A DNA stretch of 64,000 bases, from contig NZ_CP157874.1 of assembly GCF_040214835.1 (NCBI RefSeq), positions 1,988,001 through 2,052,000 of the forward strand. Reading direction: 5' to 3'. This DNA is from Pseudomonas asiatica. Lineage in GTDB: Bacteria > Pseudomonadota > Gammaproteobacteria > Pseudomonadales > Pseudomonadaceae. The position numbers and the translations under genes are program-made. This document shows, in pieces, positions 61,196 to 64,000 of the stretch (the first letter of the stretch is position 1; each line of letters begins with the position of its first letter). The notes under the pieces were generated by a model. The model ran no database searches and was not told the DNA's origin. It saw only the letters and a list, made by a program, of their open reading frames with translations.

Positions 61196-62145
61196 GGTGT
61201 GGCCTCCGTCAGTTGGGTTTTTGTCTCATGGAATTGTGGCAATACGTATTCGGCGATTTCGCGCAGGGTTTCGTCCAGCGGCCGCACGTTGCGCCGCAGG
61301 TGCAGGCCGATATGGTCGACGCCCGCCGCACGCAGGGCGCCGAGCTCGGTCGCCAGCGCCTTGCGGCCGCCGCGGAAACCGAAGCGCCAGCGTTGCAGCG
61401 GTTCGTCGGGGTTGTCCGCCAGGTCCAGGTGGATGAAGCTGCTGTAAGGCTTGTTGCCCGCCACCGCGCGCCAGGCGGCGACCCGGTGCCGGTGGTCGTC
61501 CGCTGTGCCGGGGTAGGCAAGGCAGCCGTCCAGGTTGCTGCCGATCCATGCCGGGCTCTGCTGGGCCAGGCCGGCTACCAGCAACGGTAGCGGCGAAGCG
61601 GTGCTGGGTAGTACGGCCAGCCCTTCGGGCAGGTGGCCGTTGGCACCATCACGCAGCAGCGCGACCTGTTCGCGGAAGGTGTTGCCACGCCCCTCGAAAT
61701 CCCGACCGAACAGTGGGTACTCCACTGGCCGGTCACCACTGGCCACGCCCAGCAGCAGGCGGTTGCCACTGAGGCGCTGCACGCTGTTGGCCGATTTCAG
61801 GGTCAGCAGCGGTTCGCGAATCGGCAGCACCACGGCAGCCGTGCCAAGCAGGATGTCGCGGGTTACCCCGGCCAGGTAGCCGAGGTAGGCAAACACCTCG
61901 AACACCTGGGCGGCGTCGCCGAACGACGGGTCGTACAGCGGCACATCGCGGACCCACAGGGCGCGGTAGCCCAGGCGGTCGGCCAGTTGTGCCAGTTCTG
62001 CGTGGCGGGCCAGGTCCGGCTCGCCGAACTGGCGGCCATCGCGGCGCCGCGCCTGGTCGCCGGCGGGCGTCCAGTCGTGGTCCAGCGGTGCTTCCAGGCC
62101 GATGCTGAAGCCGCCAGCGGTCAGGCGTTCGAGAGGCGTGGTCAT
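61192..62145 (-). CDS. LLM-class (luciferase-like) flavin oxidoreductase
   Basis: A 317-residue FMN/F420-type TIM-barrel monooxygenase starting MTTPLERLTAGGFSIGLEAP. Characteristic segments are GYRALWVRDVPLYDPSFGDA, ILLGTAAVVLPIREPLLTLK and RLLLGVASGDRPVEYPLFG. It lies between dkgB (4-base gap) and the MFS gene (overlap), so the three are one operon that probably modifies and exports a small electrophile. The natural substrate is unknown. Confidence 0.87.
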   Translation of the reverse strand: MTTPLERLTAGGFSIGLEAPLDHDWTPAGDQARRRDGRQFGEPDLARHAELAQLADRLGYRALWVRDVPLYDPSFGDAAQVFEVFAYLGYLAGVTRDILLGTAAVVLPIREPLLTLKSANSVQRLSGNRLLLGVASGDRPVEYPLFGRDFEGRGNTFREQVALLRDGANGHLPEGLAVLPSTASPLPLLVAGLAQQSPAWIGSNLDGCLAYPGTADDHRHRVAAWRAVAGNKPYSSFIHLDLADNPDEPLQRWRFGFRGGRKALATELGALRAAGVDHIGLHLRRNVRPLDETLREIAEYVLPQFHETKTQLTEATP

Positions 62146-62149
62146 GGTA

Positions 62150-62953
62150 TCAATCCCAGATTGGCGCCAGGCCGTCAGGGCTGACTTCGCGGCCATTGCG
62201 CTCGAGCTTGGCGATGCGTGCCATGTCGTCGGCGTCCAGCTTCAGGTCACGGGCGAGCAGGTTGCTGGCCAGGTTTTCGCGTTTGGTCGACGACGGGATC
62301 ACCGCGTAGCCCAGCTGCAGGGCCCAGGCCAGGGCAACCTGGGCGACGGTGGCCTTGTGCTTGGCGGCGATGTCGGCCAGAACCGAGTCCTTCAGGACTT
62401 TGCCGTAGGCCAGGGTCATGTACGAGGTGACGGTGATGCCTTGCTCCTTGAGGAACGCGGTCAGCTTGCTGTTCTGCAGGTACGGGCTGAGTTCGATCTG
62501 GTTGGTGGCGATTTCGCCTTTGCCGACCACTTCGATGGCCTGGCGGGTCAGTTCGATGTTGAAGTTGGACACACCGATCTGGCGGGTCAGGCCCAGCTTC
62601 TTGGCTTCGGCCAGGGCGCTCATGTACTCGCGCAGCTCAACGCCGTTGCCTGGGGCAGGCCAGTGGATCAGCAGCAGGTCGACGTAGTCGGTGCGCAGTT
62701 TCTGCAGGCTGTCGCGCAGGCTCGGGATCAGCTTGTCGGCGGCGTAGTTTTCGACCCAGATCTTGGTGGTGATGAACAGCTCGTCGCGCTTGACGCCGCT
62801 TTCGGCGATGGCCTGGCCGACGTCGGCTTCGTTCTGGTAGATCTGCGCGGTGTCGATGACCCGGTAGCCCAGTTCCAGGGCCGACTTGACCGAATCGATG
62901 ACGGCCTGGCCGGTGAGGCGGAAGGTGCCGAGGCCGAAGGATGGAATGCTCAT
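62150..62953 (-). CDS. dkgB: Aldo/keto reductase, 2,5-diketo-D-gluconate reductase B type
   Basis: A 267-residue NADPH-dependent AKR, the exact length of DkgB. The motifs are [18 protein letters not shown] (catalytic Asp and Tyr), [13 protein letters not shown] (Lys), [13 protein letters not shown] (His), [13 protein letters not shown] and [14 protein letters not shown]. It reduces 2,5-diketogluconate and toxic methylglyoxal or aldehydes. It heads an operon with the LLM oxidoreductase and an MFS exporter. The ATG at 62953 is preferred over an upstream frame with low similarity. Confidence 0.9.
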   Translation of the reverse strand: MSIPSFGLGTFRLTGQAVIDSVKSALELGYRVIDTAQIYQNEADVGQAIAESGVKRDELFITTKIWVENYAADKLIPSLRDSLQKLRTDYVDLLLIHWPAPGNGVELREYMSALAEAKKLGLTRQIGVSNFNIELTRQAIEVVGKGEIATNQIELSPYLQNSKLTAFLKEQGITVTSYMTLAYGKVLKDSVLADIAAKHKATVAQVALAWALQLGYAVIPSSTKRENLASNLLARDLKLDADDMARIAKLERNGREVSPDGLAPIWD

Positions 62954-63149
62954 GGATCTGCTCCTGGTGAGTGAGGGGTGAGCCGAATCGAGCCTGGTCG
63001 CTCGGGTTCGATCGCTCTTCGTGTGGGGAGCAGTGTGCGGCTTTGAGGGGGATTGATTAAGGTGGGGCGGGGCCAAGGTCATTTGACCGGGAGGCAAGAA
63101 TAGGTCGCTGTGCCTTGACTGTTGCTGAGGGAATGCAGGGTAAACCTGT

Positions 63150-63248
63150 ACCGGCCTCTTCGCGGGTGAACCCGCTCCCACAGGGGCCGCGCCGCACTCA
63201 AGAAGGGTGCAGTACCTGTGGGAGCGGGTTCACCCGCGAAGAGGCCAG
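63150..63248. repeat. REP pair (cluster 15) after the DUF934 gene
   Basis: TTCGCGGGTGAACCCGCTCC and GGAGCGGGTTCACCCGCGAA are inverted, with GGCCTCTT/AAGAGGCC as an additional flanking arm. Confidence 0.92.
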
Positions 63249-63254
63249 TACAGA

Positions 63255-63287
63255 AAAACGAAACGGCCCGCCATAGAGGCGGGCCGT
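63255..63287 (-). terminator. Rho-independent terminator after the DUF934 gene
   Basis: A perfect 10-bp stem ACGGCCCGCC/GGCGGGCCGT (63263-63272, 63278-63287) followed on the minus strand by TTTCGTTTTTC. It terminates the cysI-DUF934 transcript. Confidence 0.88.
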
Positions 63288-63307
63288 CTGGCATTGCAAG
63301 GTGACGA

Positions 63308-63802
63308 TCAGCGGCGGCGGAACAGCGGCAGCGGCTCGTCGGTGGCGGCCTGGTAGGTCACCGAGAAGTCCTTCAGGCTTTGCAACGCGTCTTCCGGGTC
63401 CTTGTCGGCACGGATGGCGAACGCGTCAAAACCGCAACGGGCCATGAAGAACAGCTGGTCGCGCAGCACGTCGCCAATGGCGCGCAGTTCGCCCTTGAAC
63501 TTGTAGCGGTCACGCAGCAGGCGCGCATTGGAGTAGTTGCGCCCGTCGGTGAACGCCGGGAAGTTCAGTGCGATGACCTGGAAGTGCTGCACGTCCTCGC
63601 CGATTTCTTCCGCTTGCTCGTCGCTGTCCAGCCACACGCCCAGGCCGCCGTCGCGGGCCTTGAGTACGTGGGCATGGTCGCGCCACATCTGCAGCGGGAC
63701 GATGTAGTCGTCGCAGTTGGTCAGCTCGTCAAAGGACGTTTCCTTGGGCAGCAGATGCCAGGTTTCGTCGACGATCTGGTTGTTCTTAATGATTCGCTGC
63801 AT
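63308..63802 (-). CDS. DUF934 protein (sulfite reduction accessory)
   Basis: A 164-residue protein starting MQRIIKNNQIVDETWHLLP. The family core includes VPLQMWRDHAHVL, GVWLDSDEQAEEIGEDV, ALNFPAFTDGRNYSNARLLRDRY and DVLRDQLFFMARCGFDAFA. DUF934 genes regularly follow cysI in pseudomonads and are assigned a role with sulfite reductase; exact function is unproven. It overlaps the cysI 3' end by 17 bases, so it is translationally coupled to it. Confidence 0.88.
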   Translation of the reverse strand: MQRIIKNNQIVDETWHLLPKETSFDELTNCDDYIVPLQMWRDHAHVLKARDGGLGVWLDSDEQAEEIGEDVQHFQVIALNFPAFTDGRNYSNARLLRDRYKFKGELRAIGDVLRDQLFFMARCGFDAFAIRADKDPEDALQSLKDFSVTYQAATDEPLPLFRRR

Positions 63803-64000
63803 AGACGCGTTCCTTGAAGGGGTCGATGCCAATACGCTGGTAGGTGTCGATGAAACGCTCTTCCTCGATACGTTGCTCGACGTACACGGCGATCAGCTTC
63901 TCGATCACATCGGCCATGTCATCCTGTGCGAAGGACGGGCCGAGGATCTTGCCCAGGCTCGCGCCACGCGCGGCATTGCCGCCCAGCGACACCTGGTAGA
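63786..64000 (-). CDS. cysI: Sulfite reductase hemoprotein CysI, C-terminal end (partial)
   Basis: Only the last 71 codons lie in the window; the 5' part is beyond 64000. The visible end reads YQVSLGGNAARGASLGKIL and then PSFAQDDMADVIEKLIA and EERFIDTYQRIGIDPFKERV, matching the C-terminal domain of nitrite/sulfite reductases. Its pairing with the DUF934 gene supports sulfite reductase over nitrite reductase. It would use the sulfite made by CysH. The CysB regulon presumably includes it. Confidence 0.85.
   Translation of the reverse strand, partial: YQVSLGGNAARGASLGKILGPSFAQDDMADVIEKLIAVYVEQRIEEERFIDTYQRIGIDPFKERVYAANH

Larger units (their letters stand above)
62954..63307. other. Gene-free region between dkgB and the DUF934 gene
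   Basis: About 354 bases. It carries the dkgB promoter area, REP cluster 15 (63150-63248) and a terminator for the cysI/DUF934 transcript at 63255-63287. I see no further gene. Confidence 0.6.

Overview
The window is chromosomal DNA of a fluorescent pseudomonad of the Pseudomonas putida group. The evidence is uniformly high GC with strong codon bias, an OprI outer-membrane lipoprotein gene, many P. putida-type REP elements (cores GGAGCGGCCTTGTGTCGCGA and GAGCGGGTTTACCCGCGAA), and a gene order (tesA, L,D-transpeptidase, oprI, DAHP synthase, cysB, cysH, pabB, prp operon, acnB, bacteriophytochrome, Csu-type pilus) that I recall from P. putida chromosomes. I see no phage, IS element, CRISPR array or replication origin.

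Layout. 1-5.6 kb: a YbbP/YbbA-type ABC exporter divergent from tesA, a small protein, a periplasmic L,D-transpeptidase, oprI and a GNAT protein. 5.6-12 kb: DAHP synthase (aromatic amino acids), a PanE-like reductase, a universal stress protein, cysB and cysH (sulfate assimilation) and pabB (folate). 12.2-15.3 kb: a three-gene cluster of an ATP-grasp ligase, a 7TM protein with an inactive transglutaminase domain, and a retropepsin-like protease; its function is obscure. 15.5-24.2 kb: the methylcitrate operon (GntR regulator, prpB, prpC, acnD, prpF, prpD), with REP elements in every intergenic gap. 24.4-27 kb: convergent acnB with a long structured leader. 27.4-31 kb: a DUF1289 protein, an unrecognised protein made of two repeats, queD and a patatin. 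31-36 kb: a PepSY/PepSY/response regulator/histidine kinase operon, a structured-RNA candidate, an HPP-CBS membrane protein and a LysR regulator divergent from prpE. 38-40.5 kb: zapE, a DUF1810 protein, a YdcH-like protein and tRNA-Gln(UUG). 40.6-52.3 kb: a bacteriophytochrome with its response regulator and a hybrid kinase, divergent from a seven-gene archaic chaperone-usher (Csu-type) pilus operon. 52.4-64 kb: a cytosolic-type M14 carboxypeptidase, an AraC regulator, an Fsr-type exporter, mlaA, an OmpR/EnvZ-type pair, a DUF1348 protein, a dkgB/LLM/MFS operon, and DUF934 plus the end of cysI.

Pathway links. prpE (propionate activation), prpC, prpD or acnD+prpF, acnB and prpB together cover propionate to pyruvate plus succinate. 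cysB, cysH and cysI belong to one sulfur regulon. Fifteen REP clusters lie between genes; many are mosaics of paired REPs, and their stems show compensatory base changes. The most interesting leads are the ATP-grasp/7TM/protease triad, the duplicated unknown protein at 27954-29222, the structured RNA at 33933-34027, the acnB leader, the REP-spaced prp operon with its GntR operator pair, and the phytochrome system next to the pilus operon. Everything here comes from reading the sequence; no database search was run.
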